Part shown: positions 1 through 12,914 of the stretch, in pieces
Layout: every line of letters starts with the position of its first letter
How positions within the stretch are numbered: position 1 is the first letter of the stretch
Source of the DNA: Euleptes europaea
Lineage: Eukaryota > Chordata > Lepidosauria > Squamata > Sphaerodactylidae
NCBI RefSeq assembly: GCF_029931775.1
Contig: NC_079332.1
Span: 942,501-1,006,500, forward strand
Reading direction: 5' to 3'
DNA length: 64,000 nucleotides
The notes under the pieces: model-generated
The model's database searches: none
Told to the model about the DNA's origin: nothing
The model's input: only the letters and a program-made list of their open reading frames with translations
Program-made: the position numbers and the translations under genes

Positions 1-3000
1 CGGAGCAGACCTCCTACGTAGACTGATGTTGAGTCCAATTCGTTGAAAACACACATGTTCACTCACATGTGGCATGCATTATCATGTAGGACTTCCTCTT
101 CCTGGTGGAAAACAGTAATTCGGAAGAAACATCCTAGCTCTTGTAGGCTGAAATAACCACAGATCGGCCACAGCTGCATCTCCTGCTTGGCTTAATAATC
201 TCATGGTTGGTTGTGATTCAGGAGAAGAAGAATGTGTTAAGTACCAGCTTATTCCAGACCGTGGGCTGGGTACATAAGCTAGGGAACCCCCCACCCCCCG
301 TTATTCCTGTGAATTGAGGGAAAGGGCGAAAGGTTCCAGAGCAGCCATTAACCAACCTTCTCCTGTTCCTCTTGGCAGCTAAAAGCGGTGGATGGTGGCC
401 CCTTTAAAGATGGGCTTATGGGCAAGGCAGAGAGCAACCCGGTTTAAACAATATACTCTGTGAGTGCCAAGACCTAGGAAAGAGGATCTTTCTCTAGCCA
501 GAAACTTGTTTCAAACAAGCCTTACGAAAGGTTGGACTCCTTGACCAGCTATTGCGGAGTCCCTAGACGTGACCTGGCGAATGCTGCATGAAATGCCGCT
601 GCGCTGTGAGCTTTTGCGCTTTTTTGCACTCTGCTTCAGGTGGCCGCAGCTCCCCCCCTTCCCCCACCCCAAGTAAATAACTCACCTTTGGGGCATCAGC
701 CATCTGGCTGCAGAGAAAGATGTTCCGATGTTGCTCGTGTCGCTTTTGGGGGGGTTTCTTAGGTTTTTAATTTCAGTGTGAAAGTATTCTTCCCGTCTGA
801 CTTGGGCCTTGTTGAATACCAGATCTTCAGATGAGTCCCCTGGCAGGTTTTTAGCTTTTTCCCGTTAAAAACCAAAAAAACAAAAAGCCCTTTTTGAAAC
901 AAAGCAACTTCTTTTCTCACACCTTTGCTAGCGGAGCGGTCTGCCAAGAGGAGAAATTTTAGACCGCCGTGGCTGTTTTCAGAGTGAATGGAAAGAAACT
1001 GGTCCTTGGTCATGTTATTTTCTCCTCCTCCGTTTGTCCGACATTGAGATGGGTTAGATTGACAGCATCCGTCCCTGCAAAGAGCAGACCTGGATTATCC
1101 TTGGCTGCTGAGTGGAAACCCAGTCCAAAAAAGACCCCCCCCCACCATAAACCTCCAGGGAGGACCTTCTGGAAATGTTTTTCTCTCTCTGAAGAATGAT
1201 CTGACCCCACTGATTTTGCATGATTAAGATTCTGAAGAAGGTGTAGAGACAGGAACACGCCCCCCAAAAAAACCTGGTGTGTTTTGAGCCAGAGGTGGTC
1301 CTTCACCAGGAGAACAGCAGGCCTTTGGCCACAAAAACTGCATCTGTGATGGTTGCAGTCTTTTCTTGCTGGGTCCGCTCCCTTCCCACCCCCACCCCCA
1401 AGCTGATGATTTTGCAAGGCGGTGTTCCCAATGCAAAGTCACAGAACCACCTTCCTCTTTTCTCCCTTTCTGTCCTTGCCAAACCCAAATCAATCCCAGT
1501 GCGACGCCTCAAAGTTCCCTTTCCCTGTCCCCTTTTCATCTGTACACTACTGGCTCCTAAAAGGGCAAATGGATATCTGTGAGCATTTTTTTTTTTTTAA
1601 GGCCAAGAGCAGCCTGCCGTTTGAGAGGAGGATCTTTGCGTGTCCTCCTGAGCTGCTAAGAACTGACTGGAGGGACGGTGTGGAATGAATCCCAGATGGA
1701 AAGACCTCAGGCTAAGAGGTGCCAGGCCAGGCGGGCATAGCCGAGGTAGGCTGCCGCTGTTCTTATCAGAGCTCTGCTGCCCTCCGTCTGCTGCGGCGTG
1801 TTGATAAACCGGGTGGAGACGGCTGCATTTGGGCCTGCCACGAACACCCTTCCTGCCTTGAGCTCACGCTTCTTCTGATGAGCCGAAACCCCTTGGCCTG
1901 GTCAGACACTGAGGCCTTGCCCTCCTCGTACCCATTCTCTCAGATGCCAATCATGGGTCGCTGCCTTCTTCAGATCAGACCGCTGGTTCATCCGGCTTAG
2001 TCTAGCCTCCTCTGGCAGCGGCTCTCTAGGATTGTAGGCCTTTCCCAAGACCTGTTCTCTGAGGTCCTTGGGGTTGTAGGCGGCCGAACCTGGAACCTTC
2101 TGCATGCAAGAAATGCCCCACTCCCGAGGCAGAGCTTTCTCCTGGTGTCCCGCTGGCTGTTTCCCTTGTCTGTGTTCAGCTTTGAAGGGAACATGTAGAC
2201 CTGCTGAAAGACCCCTGTGATTTCTAAAGTTGTGCAGCCTTGGAAAATAGAACCTGAGGAAGCGATTTTATAAGTTTTCCAGATGTCTTAGCAGATGAAA
2301 AGGTGTTATGCCTTTATGCGCAGACACCTGCTGAAGCGCGTGCCATGGCCAGCTGCCCATAAGATGCACAGCAAATACCTTTGTTATTATTAATAATAAT
2401 ATTTATTCTCGAGGCGGGGATCAACGCTGCAAAGAGGAGGGAGTTTGAAAGACAGGTGTGTTTGTTCACTGACTTTGCCAACAGCTTTGCCTTTCCCGCT
2501 TGAGTTAGATGCCCACCTTCTCCAGATACAAAAATTCACAACTCCCATATCATTCTTTCCTCAGAATTGTTCCCTTCCCTTTCTCTCTTACGCTTGACGA
2601 TTGACTAGAAGGGAAAGTGTTTCTGAGCATACGCAGAGGGAATATGTGGGAGAACATTTGGCTTTCTGAATCCAGTATGGGTGCCAGCTGTCATGTTGGG
2701 AGCGTCAACGTTGGGAGGGTGTTTATCTCCTCCTTCCTGGATTTTTTGTGGAGGTGCTGTTAGCTGCTCTCTCTCCCCCGGCTGCAAACAGGCAGCAGGT
2801 GCTGTGGGTTTCCTCCTGGCTTCCGTACGGCCAGCCTCTCTTGCCTTGCCCTGTGACCATCCCCAAAATACTTTGTACCCTCTTTGTCAGGTTGTTCTTG
2901 CGCCAGGAGATATCAACAGCTGTGGCAGTGCTGGGAATGTTGCCTTGCTTCTGGGGCAGCTGCTTTAGAACTGGCTGTACTGGGAACGCTCCGAGATAAA

Positions 3001-4122
3001 CCCTGGAGAGGAACTGTGTTCCCTGTAGATAACGGTCTTGGGACCCTGGCGTCTTTCCCGGGCTGTTCTGTGAAGCAGAAGTTGGTGCGCAATCCTGACC
3101 CGGCGTACCCAAGATCCACACTCCCTAAACAAACCTGGTAGGTGTTGGACCAGTTGTGTGTGGCTGATCATCGCTGGCTCAGATGTGTGGGAAGCCTGTA
3201 CTTTCTCCTCCCCACTCCGTAGAATAGAAATCCTCTTTTGACATTCAGCAGAGATTTGAAAAGCCTGGAAAACTCTGTTGCTGAAAATAGCCTGATTCTA
3301 ACCCCTCTTTATGAATCGCCGCTTTTTCTTTTTCAAAGTCCTGCCTGGATCTGGAAGGTTTCTGTTACTAAGCGAGCTGAAGCTTTCTAACTTTGGACTT
3401 AAATGTCACTTTAATTTCCTTTGGTGTCGTGTTGCAAGCAAGACCACTTAGCTGCTTAAACCTTTCCACACCTTTTATCTCAAAAGGCAAAATTTTAAAA
3501 CACATGCAAAATATTATATATTGCACACCCACACACATATATCTGAAAAAGATGGCATGTTGAACTTAGAAGAAGACCCAGAACTTAGTGGAGTGCTTTG
3601 GCCTTAGTCTACATCCCATAGAGCGGATGAATTGTTTGGGAGGGCTCGCAGGGACAAGGACTTCTTTAAACCCTGCACCACGAACAGTCTCCATTTAATA
3701 ATCCGTTCTGTATTGTTTGAGGGGGGAGGATCTCAGTTGCATTGTTAAAGCAGGGGGAGAAACGGGAATCAGAGGTTCCTTTGTGAGCTCGTCATCCTTT
3801 GAGCGAAACAGCCCTTCTCTGCTTAGTTTACCTGCCAAATGGGCAAGGATGTTATGAAACAATTGATTCTGCTTCTGCTGATCAGACGCGGCTTGGCTCA
3901 CTTGCTTGAGGCCTTTGCTTGTCTCAAGCGATGATTTGCAGCCTCGGGGTGGTTGGCCTGTGGGTGGTATCACATCTAGAGGTTACAACAGTTCTGGAAT
4001 CTGAGACCTGAGGGATGGGGGTGGGCTTCTGCCTGTTTTGGCATTTAGGCTATTTAGACTAGATTACCTCTCAGGGTTGTTGTAAGAGATTTAACATGAA
4101 GTATTTTAAATGCACTGCTCAA
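1..4122. other. NHERF2 upstream intron, no recognisable feature
   Basis: No exon matching PDZ1 or the inter-PDZ linker was found by translation, and no repeat was recognised. All open frames are short and lack protein character. Confidence 0.5.
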
Positions 4123-4428
4123 ATGTCTAGACATTAGGAAGAACTTCCTAACAGTTAGAGCGGTTCGTCAGTGGAACAGGCTTCCTCGGGAGGTGGAGAG
4201 CTCTCCTTCCCTGGAGGTTTTTAAGCAGAGGCTAGATGGCCATCTGTCAGCCATGCTGATTCTATGACCTTAAGCAGTTCATGAGAGGGAGGGCATCTTG
4301 GCTATCTTCTGGGCGTGGAGTAGGGGGACACTGGGTGTGTGTGAGGGGGAGGTAGTTGTGAATTCCCTGCATTGTGCAGGGGTTCGGCTAGATGACCCTG
4401 GTGGTTCCTTCCCACTCAACGATTCTGT
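4123..4428 (+). mobile_element. CR1 LINE 3' end
   Basis: Contains the typical CR1 3' segments: GTCTAGACATTAGGAAGAAC, then GGAGGTTTTTAAGCAGAGGC, then TGCATTGTGCAGGGGTTCGG and CTAGATGACCCTGGTGGTTC. Same family as the reverse-strand copies at 33594 and 40580. Confidence 0.8.
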
Positions 4429-6654
4429 CCTGCATCAGTTTGCAGGCAATTAGTAACACACTCAGCTGGGACCAGAGGAAAGGCTTCGTGGTTTAAGTGG
4501 GGGTGACCGTGAGGCCCGTCTCTCCGAGGTGACTTTTGACTGCACTCTGCTAGCAGGAGAGGCAGATGCAGCCTCAGGCTTCCAGCAGTGGGGTGGGGGA
4601 CCAAATATTTGAAAACCGGGGTGGGTTTGTTTTTAGTTTGCAATCTCTCCGTTTGTTTAAAAGGCAAGAGGCAGAACACAGGAAAAGTTGGTCCTGCTGA
4701 TCTGTTCTGCTTCCAGTGGGGCTTTCCCCGGCGCGAGGTATTTCAGCACACCCCTTGGGGTGTGTGGATCTGTGGACGCAATGTATCTGTACACACCCAT
4801 CAGTGGACTGCTCTTAGGGCAGGAGGCTTCCCTTTTGTCACGGACAGGCCTCAGAGTCTCACGTCCCTTTAACACCCTCTTCCGATAATGGATTCCCCAT
4901 CCTTACGGGCCCACGGAACTTTCCTCTTTTTCAAGATGTTCATCCCTCGGCTGCCGCATTCGGCTGCTGCTGCGTTTAATTCTTCACAGCCGTTCTTGCA
5001 CACACACCCCGCGACGCTGACGTGGTTTTGTCATTCAGCAAACAAGAGATGGAGCAATGGGGTTTGGGGCAGACGGCGTCCCGCCGCTTTTGCCGCAATC
5101 TCCTGACGCCGAATTGGAGCGGAGACGGCTTGGATCTTGTGGGCGGGAGGAACAGACCTGATGGCGTTAAAAAGGGAAACGGAGCATCTGCTCTCCTTCC
5201 TGAGCGTCTGAAGCAAAACTCTCCGAGTTCTCGGCGGCCTTTTTGCAGCCGGCGGATGCCTTAGTGGTGCGGTGTGCGCCCCAGAAAATGGCTGGAAGGT
5301 GCCGGTGATAAAGAGGGACTTGGAAGAGCTTTCTGGCTTCTCGGCCTGGCTGCTCCTGCTTCCGCTACCTGATGCCTTAGGTGGCTGTCAGCTGGCCTTT
5401 GAGCCTGACATGGCTAAGGAAAAGCCCCTATGATGGCTGTGGACAGGGGCTCCCCCAGGACCGCAGTGGGGCCAGTTCTCGGGGCCAAGCCCAGCTTTCT
5501 CCTTCTCTCCTCTCTCTGCAGTGGACTCCTCTTAGAGCAGGCGGCTTCCCTTTTCTTCCCCTTGACCCTTCTTCTCCTTCTCCTTTGGCTCTGGCAGGAG
5601 GTGGAAGGCAACTGTTTAGTGGTGGTGGTGGGGCATCAGTGCATAAGTGTCTCCTCGTTTATGGTTTTGCAAGTCAGCGGCTAAGAAACGCGATATGTGC
5701 TCTGGCTGAGTTCACGGCTCAGTTAACATCTGAACTCAGAACCCCCCGGGATCCTGTAGCTCCATTACACTGAAGAGGGTGCTTCCCTGTAGAGTCCTGG
5801 ATCTCGCAGATCCGTCCTGCTGCCGGTGGCAGGCTCTTTAGACCAGAGGAAAGCACCGCATAGTGGGATGGATTTTGTGGAATCCTGCCCAATGATTCTC
5901 GGGCCTCTTTGCAGTGTATCGTTGGCTTCAACTCGCACAACAACCTTGCGCAGTAGGTTAGGCCGAAAGCACCTTGCCCAAGACTATCTGTGTGGCGCGG
6001 AGCATAGAATTCTTTCCCACTGAAGGCCTGAAATGCTGAAGGAAGCTCCCTTTGTGGCCCTTTTGAGTTTGGGAACTTCTGGGGTAGGAAGTTCCCCCAG
6101 CGCCACTGTGAACCAAGTTTTGTGTTCCGTGGAGCCACCGAGACTTTCAATAGGAGCCGTTCTGAGTCTCTCTGGCACCGAGTGGGGCGTCGGTGCCCCC
6201 CCTCCTCTTAACAAACATCAGATCGCTGGCGTTTGTTCGGGACGGAGACAATGGCCGCCGCTCTTTTCAGCGGCAGGGAGCCAACTTCGCACAAGGAACC
6301 GCGGCTGCAATGACTGTTTGTGGGGGGAGAGAGGAGAAGGGATTTTTCCTTTGCCACTTAAAAATAAAAAGCACCCCCAAAGCTGTGTAAAATCCCGTGA
6401 ATGTGGAAGTTCATGAGAATAGGTATTTCTGGAAGGTTCTTACACCTCCTCTCAGCCGGTGTTTACTTGGGAGTAATTCTCACTGAATTCAAAAGGACCT
6501 CTTTCCGAGTACATGCGCAAAGGAATGCCTGTTGTGTTGTGCTTTAAGATTAATTTGGGAAATTTCGGTGGTAGAGGGAGGTTGGGGGATGTATCTTGCC
6601 TGGAGGAGGCTCTGGAGGTTGGAGCCCAGATCAAGCCTGAATGCGGCTCATGAG
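4429..6654. other. Intronic stretch without recognised genes
   Basis: No exon seen. Bases 5930-5975 (CTCGCACAACAACCTTGCGC) resemble a fragment of an old tRNA-type SINE. Otherwise unclassified. Confidence 0.4.
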
Positions 6655-7170
6655 CCACGTCTTGGCCCACCAGTTCCTCCGGAGGTCCCAACGACAGGGC
6701 ACCAAGGCCAACATGAGGCTTTCCCCTGATGCTGCCTTCCTGACCACTGGTATTCAGAGGTGGACTGCCTCTGAACATGGAGGTTAAGAACCTCAGAAGA
6801 GCCCTGCTGGATCAGACCAGTGAGGGTCCATCTAGTCCAGCATCCCGTCTCACACAGCGGCCAACCAGTTCCTCTGGAGGGCCGACATCAGGGCACCGAG
6901 GCCAACATGAGGCCTTCCCCTGATGTGGCCTTCCTGGCACTGCCTCTGCACATGGAGGTTCCCTTTAGTCACCAGGTCTTGTAGCCACTGATAGATCTCT
7001 TCCTCCGTGCATCTGGGTAATCCCCTTTGAAAGCTGTTTATGCCTGTAGCCATTGCTACATCTTCTGGCAGTGAATTCCACAGTTTAATCGCACGCTGTG
7101 TGAAGAATTATTTCCCTTTGTCGTTCCTGATTCTACTGCCGTATTCCATATTCCTGTACGCTGCTTCTAA
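6655..7170 (-). mobile_element. CR1-related 3' fragments, two in tandem
   Basis: A first piece (about 6655-6785) and a second (6786-7170) share CCAACAGTTCCTC-like and CTGCCTCTGNACATGGAGGTT segments. The second begins with GCCCTGCTGGATCAGACC and includes TTGCTACATCTTCTGGCAGT. Confidence 0.65.
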
Positions 7171-7828
7171 ACCCTGCCCTGAACCTCAAAGCCCTCTGTT
7201 ACTGGTGCGGCCGAGTCAGTTGGCGCGGACGGTGGCCCCCTCCTCCCAAGGAACCCCGCCACATCTTAAAAGCTCTGCAGTGTGCCCCCAGCATGAAGCC
7301 CCCGGCACCCGTGCCGAAGCATGACTGGCTGGGTTGCTCTCTCCTCTGGCTCAGGAGCAGCGTGACTCATCATATGTAATATTGTGTGATTTGCTGGCAA
7401 TCTGCCGTTGCTTTCCCACCCCCCTTTTTTTTTCTCACCAGAGAGCATTTAGGAATTTTTATTTTGCCAAGTGTGTGTGGGTGAGAGAGAGAGAGAGAGA
7501 GGGAGAAGGAAGGGCTGAACCAGCTGCTCTGGTGCGTGTATTCAGGAAGAGTCCCGGAAGCAGATCTGCATCAAGATGACAAATCCGGCTGGCCCCAGAA
7601 GATCCGGAGTTCCCTATTCTCTAAGACAGATATTATATTGTTTTTAAATAGCAGTGGGGCTAATTAGGAAATACCCTCCCCGCTTTTAAAACAAAGGTAC
7701 CTTTTTATTTTTAGCAATAAATGCTGGCTATGGGCAGTGCCGATTGGCTGGCAACTGTGACATCGTAAACCTCTCTCCAAGACAACCAACATTGAACGGA
7801 ATAAATGCAAATGTAATGTTTTGATTTC

Positions 7829-7893
7829 ATAGATCGTGGAACCATGGAGTCGGAAGGGGCTGTTTAGAGCCCCTCTAGTCCAATCCCCCCCCA
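7829..7893 (-). mobile_element. CR1 terminal fragment
   Basis: CATAGATCGTGGAACCATGG to CTCTAGTCCAATC matches the usual CR1 tail on the reverse strand. Confidence 0.55.
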
Positions 7894-8060
7894 AATGTGC
7901 ATAAGTGTAGTCAAGTTGCAACCAATTTATGGCAACTCCCGCAAGACATATGAGAAGCAGAGGTGGTTTGCCGTGGCCTTCCTCTGCAGAGTCTTCCTTG
8001 GTGGCCCAAGTACCAACCCTGTTTAGCTTCTGAGATGTGAGGAGATCAGGCCACACCCTG
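7894..8060 (-). mobile_element. 5S-rRNA-related SINE, degenerate
   Basis: TAGTCAAGTTGCAACCAATT, then GAGGTGGTTTGCCGTGGCCT, then CCAAGTACCAACCCTGTTTA and GCTTCTGAGATGTGAGGAGA. The last two are close to the reverse complement of the 5S rRNA promoter region (CCAAGTACTAACC...CCTGCTTAGCTTCCGAGATC). Confidence 0.65.
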
Positions 8061-9085
8061 CTGCCTTCCTTCCCACTAAGATCTCTAGCTATCTTGTTGT
8101 ATTCAAATGCTGCATGTGGGAGTGACGGTTTTTGTCTTCTGGACGGGCAGAGGAAGGGAACGGATTCCCTCCTCTGCTGACCCCTCTGAACTTTGTCACT
8201 CCTTAGCTTGGAATGCCAACTTCAGGGAGTCGTTATTTCCAGGCTTCTGGTGCCTTGGAGGTTGTCATTGTTGGGGAGAAGGGAGAGAGAGCCAGACTGC
8301 CTGACCAGAGCATCCAGGAGGAGGGGGAAGAAGTGGGGAGAAGACCCTTCTGGAAATGTCCCTGGAGCAGCCGCTGCCAGAGTCAATTAGGATTGGGGTT
8401 CCCAAACCCTTTGGGGAAGTGGCAAAAGGATCTTGTAAGGTGGCCCTGGCCGTTCATTCCGACTTGAATACCTCTTGGGGCATTCAATTGGCCTATACAT
8501 TTTAACAAATGTCATTGTATTGTTCTTCTAAAAGGGACAGGTTTGCTTCCCGTTAGAGTTCCCGAATGTTGCTTGCAGTTACAGGGCCCTTTCGGATTTG
8601 GCCTGGGGACAGCCGGTCGCCCATCCCAACTCCATCCCGCCGCCTGCTTTCTTCCCCATCGTTTAGAACACTGCTTGCGGTTTCCTCTTAAATTGCACAG
8701 AGGTCTTGGGTTACCTGCAACCTGACCCTCTTTCTTGCACACAAAAGTTATTGTTCAGATCTAATTTCTATGCATTGAGAGAATGTCTTTATTACAATCA
8801 AGCCCTCCCCCTGCCACCTAGGCCAGGGCTGTGGATGCTGACTGCCGCAAGATGCAGTGGCGGCCAGCCGTTTGGATATCTTTAAAAGGTGGTGAGACAA
8901 ATTCCTACCGGAGAAAATACCCATTGGCTATTAAGGATGGCAACTGAAGGGGCCAGTCTGTTGATTAACCATCTTCGATCGCCAGCATCTTGTATAACTG
9001 GAAAAGCGCTCTCGGTATTTTGAAAATGAATTAAACTGCCATGTTCAAAAGCAGTCTACCTCTGAATATGAGACGCCTGGGGGCC

Positions 9086-9205
9086 TTTGGCCTCCAAACC
9101 CTGCTTGTGGGGTTTTCCAGGTCGTTGGCCACTGTGTGAGACAGGAGGCTGGACTAGATGGACCACTGGTCTGATCCAGCGGGGCTCTTTCAATGTTCTG
9201 ATATT
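9086..9205 (+). mobile_element. CR1-related 3' fragment
   Basis: CACTGTGTGAGACAGGAGGC, TGGACTAGATGGACCACTGG and TCTGATCCAGC followed by ATGTTCTGAT is the usual tail of this CR1 lineage. Confidence 0.6.
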
Positions 9206-9224
9206 GCATGGAGATAGATCACGA

Positions 9225-9405
9225 TGGGTAGCTGTGTTCGCCTGTCTGTAGCAATAGAAAAGAGCAAGAGTCCAGCAGCACCTTCAAGACTAACAAAATT
9301 TCTGGCAGGGTATGAGCTTTTATGAGTCACAGCTGTGACTCACAAAAGCTCGTGCCCTGCCAGAAATTTTGTAGTCTTTAAGGTGCTGCTGGACTCTTTA
9401 TTTTT
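9225..9405. repeat. Foldback (hairpin) element
   Basis: Two arms (about 9267-9331 and 9334-9397) are near-perfect reverse complements around a centre GAGTCACAGCTGTGACTC. Each arm carries GTCCAGCAGCACCTT and AAATTTCTGGCAGGG. Same family as the copy at 60150-60352. Confidence 0.8.
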
Positions 9406-9494
9406 TCCTACTTACATTCCTCGGTCAGTGTTCGGTGAGTACCTGACGTGACTGTGAATCTGAAGCTTCCTGTAAGCTGCTGTGAGCTTTCCCA

Positions 9495-9575
9495 AAGGGA
9501 AAGCTGTGAATTTCCTGCATTGTGCAGGGGGTCGGACTAGATGACCCTGGTGGTACCTTCCATCACTGTGATTGG
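9495..9575 (+). mobile_element. CR1 terminal fragment
   Basis: TTTCCTGCATTGTGCAGGGG and CTAGATGACCCTGGTGGTAC are the last bases of CR1 as at 4123-4428. Confidence 0.65.
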
Positions 9576-10202
9576 CAGATGCTAACGAGAAAGCCCTCCT
9601 TCGACTGGCATTGCTGCACGCTTTCATAGAGCCTCATTGGAGCATAGAAAGCCTCTCTGTCCAACATTAGCCGCTCCAAAATGCCACTGTTCAGCAAAGG
9701 ATTTACGGGCAAGTTGTTCTGTCTCCAAACAGGGATCAGAATCACAGGGCTTAGCAGTTCAATGCCCACAGTTGGGATTTTCAGTCTAACTCCCGTGGCA
9801 AAATCCAGAGTGCTCAAAGCACCGTCGGGCGCCTGAGCTCGCCTGCTGTGGTCATCCGGAGCTGCTGGTCAGGCACTGCGAGACCAATGGTGGGTTGGTG
9901 TTTTAGGTAGGCCTGGCATTGGAGGGCACGTGGCAACCATGGGGGGCACACGACACAGCAGCATGTCTCCTGGAGTGAGTGTTTGAACAGAGGGGAAGTC
10001 GACGGGGTGGGCTTGAGGCCATCAGCTCTGCGTGCTTGCAGGAGGCTTCCCTAGAAAGGTGTCAGCTGGAGACACGGAGGCCCCGAGGCCTGTAGATGCC
10101 GCATGAGGGCTCCTGCCTCCCCGACTGCAGAGCTGAAATGCCAGTGGGGGTTTTCATTCGCATTCCCACGGGTATATCCAATGAGGCATACACTGTCTAG
10201 AC

Positions 10203-10572
10203 CAGGGGTCCCCAACATGGCACCCGCCAACAGCTGCCCTGGCGCCTGCCAAGTGCTTTTAGAAAGTGGGCAGGGCTTGGTGGAGGTTTTTTGGGTTTTT
10301 TTGCCCAGCAGGGCTGCTGATGGGCTGTGCAGATTAATAAGGCATCCTGTTAAACACAGCTTTTGCCTGAAGTAGGTGACCTGAAAGACTGAGAACCTGG
10401 AGAGCTTCTGCCAGACTGAGTAGACAATACTGACTTTGATGGACCAAGGGTCTGATTCAGTAGAAGGTGGCTTCATGTCTTCATGTATCCCTGACTTTGT
10501 GTGGCTGGCTCCACCTCCTGTGGCAGCAATTTGTGATCACTGTCCTGGGTCAGAATTCCAAAGGGACCCCCG
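10203..10572 (+). mobile_element. hAT-type MITE with a SINE inside
   Basis: Starts CAGGGGTCCCCAAC and ends GGGACCCCCG, short inverted termini. The 8 bp outside each end (GTCTAGAC and ATCTAGAG) share 6 of 8, as an old 8-bp hAT duplication would. A tRNA-derived SINE interrupts it at about 10370-10487. Confidence 0.65.
10370..10487 (+). mobile_element. tRNA-derived SINE, 3' part
   Basis: AGTAGGTGACCTGAAAGACT to GGACCAAGGGTCTGATTCAG and CTTCATGT; lacks the tRNA head seen at 23470. Confidence 0.75.
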
Positions 10573-11556
10573 ATCTAGAGCTGCCCTGAACTGTGCTTAA
10601 TATGGCCTCCGCTTGGAATTGAAAGGGGTTCCAGCTCACCTTGTCCGGCCTCTAGGATGTTATCTTTTCGGGGCCGCAGGGGCAGTGAAGACTGTTTGGC
10701 CTCTTCCGTTGCACGTCCTCGCTTTGGTCAAGTTGCGCCTTTTCTTTGCGGGTGGCAGCTGAAGACAGTGGTGTGAAAGAAACGGCTCTTCTAGAACCTC
10801 CCCGCTGGCCCAGTTCTGAGTAGAGGAATTGTTTATCCTCGACAGCGCTTTTACTTCTCAGGAAACCCCGGATTCTCCAAAAAAAGATTGTCCTTGGAAG
10901 AAAGCCTAAAGCCAGGCAAACTTTTTTCAAGACTAGCAAATCGACATATTTTTTTTCTCCATGTGCACAATGTCTTGTAGTTGTGGACTGGGAAATTTCC
11001 TTGGTGCTGTGTTTGGATAATTTATTTATTTAAGCTCAGAGGCTGGGGCCGTCTTGGCTACTCTCTACGAAATAGCAGGTGTCCCTTGGTTGCTGAACAA
11101 GACACGTCCGCAGGTGCTGAAAGCTATAATATTTTTTTATATATATCACAGGTTTTTTCTTTTCTTTTTTTAAACCTCTGCAAAGATGTCTCTGGCACTC
11201 CTGGAAACTGATTCTCTTTGCTCCAGGGCTGACGCTGGATTAATTAATTGCCAAGTGAGCCTCCACATTAATTTAGATGAGATATGTTTATGGTACTGAC
11301 TCAGCAGCAAAATGTGCTGATGGGTTCTTTGCGTGCTTAATAGGAAAGGAGCAGTGTCCCTGTCGTTAGTGGGATGGGTCCTGTGGGATGGGCGGAGTCT
11401 CAGCCGGCCACCTCTTAAGCCAAACTGACTCTTTTCATCTGAAGGTTCTGCAGGAGTGGATTTTCGAAAAGCCTGCAGTCCCTGTCACCAGAGAGAGCCA
11501 CCTTTACCTGTGTGTTCATCTGCTTTTTTTGCACTATGGCCTGTATGTTTTGGCAA

Positions 11557-11755
11557 TGGGGTTGCCAGGTCCCTCTTCGCCACCGGCAGGGGTGTTTTGG
11601 GGTGGAGCCTTTGGAGGGCGGGGTTTGGGGCTTCGATGCCATAGAGTCCAATGGCCAAAGCGGCCATTTTCTCCAGGTGAACTGATCTCTATCTGCTGGA
11701 GATCAGTTGTAATAGCAGGAGATCTCCAGCTAGTACCTGGAGGTTGGCAACCCTA
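11557..11755 (-). mobile_element. hAT-type MITE, GGGTTGCC family
   Basis: Termini TGGGGTTGCC and GGCAACCCTA; flanks TTTGGCAA and CTTGGCAG match 6 of 8. Internal sequence is the reverse complement of the copy at 36340-36549. Confidence 0.75.
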
Positions 11756-12756
11756 CTTGGCAGGCAGACCAGAGCACTTTTTTCCACTGCACATACTTCT
11801 CTTCCTTTTCCTCACATCTTGTGTGCCTCAGGTTCCTTTTCACCTAGCTGAGCTTGTGGACACAAACTGTACCCCCAAAGTACTTTACTTCTCTTTGCAT
11901 GAGCCTGGCGAATTCAAACAGGATTGAGCAGTAGCTTTTCCTCTTTGGTTCCTTGCTGGCCAAGGAGAACCCTGGGTCATGTTTCCTTGTGTTGTGTGAA
12001 AGAGCATTGTGGGGCTGCGGGGGGTGGGAGGGAGACCTTCGGAAAGGAAGGTCCCCACGACTGCAAATTACATTTTGCGGGGCACTGAGGCGATTGGAGG
12101 ATCGGGGCCATTTTATGCTGAATGTATTTTAGTAGTCAGCAATAATGCAATGTTATAACAGCGTTGTCTAAAGCAACAATTTAAAAAGGGCCATTCAGGA
12201 TTTCTGTTATTTTTTTAAAGAAGGGATCCATATGCATCCATTTTGATAAGAAAAAATAAATTTCCCACCCCAAAAGCCCAGGATCTAAGCTCTCCTCCCC
12301 ACATGGAAGTTATGGGGTCAGCTGAGAAAGACCAGAGCACTGATATTATTCAACCAGTTGAATCATTTCCTGTTTTCTGCCGTTCTTTGAATAATTCTCT
12401 AAGGCAGGCTGGAAATATTTGCAGATCCTCACGAACTTTGCTGGCTTGGAGGCCATGGGAACTATCCCGGGCCGGTTACGATTTGTCGGGAGGATGAGCC
12501 AGCTGCGCGTGTGTGTTTGTTTGTGTTGCACTGGATATGCCATGTCGAGGATGCTGCTTGATTAAGTGGCATCCACGACTCCATGATAAGCCTATAAGCC
12601 GGCCACAGCTGATCCATGGAGAAATGTGTTTGTCAGAGTGTCTAGGCTTGGTGCTGAAAGGCTGCATCCTGGTGAATTGAGGCTGTTCAGAGCAAGTCCT
12701 CTGTTACGAGTTTCAAGGTAGACACCCCTCCTTTGGGGACAACAGCTTGAGGAGAG

Positions 12757-12909
12757 CAGCTTCACCGATGCCCGGCATGCTGAAGTTTAAGGGCAAAGTT
12801 TCCCTGATGCCCGACATGCCGAAATTTAGGGGGAAATCTTCAGTGATGCTTGACATGCTGAAATTTTAGAGGAAAGCTTCGGTGAAGCCTGGCGAGCTGA
12901 AATTTGAGC
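12757..12909. repeat. 39-bp minisatellite, about four copies
   Basis: Units start GATGCCCGGCATGCTGAA (12767), GATGCCCGACATGCCGAA (12806), GATGCTTGACATGCTGAA (12845) and GAAGCCTGGCGAGCTGAA (12884), exactly 39 bp apart and diverged. Confidence 0.85.
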
Positions 12910-12914
12910 GCTTG

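Noticed and set aside
11388-11927. 179-codon plus-strand frame
   Set aside because: Runs through a hAT MITE and its flanks, so it is not a gene.
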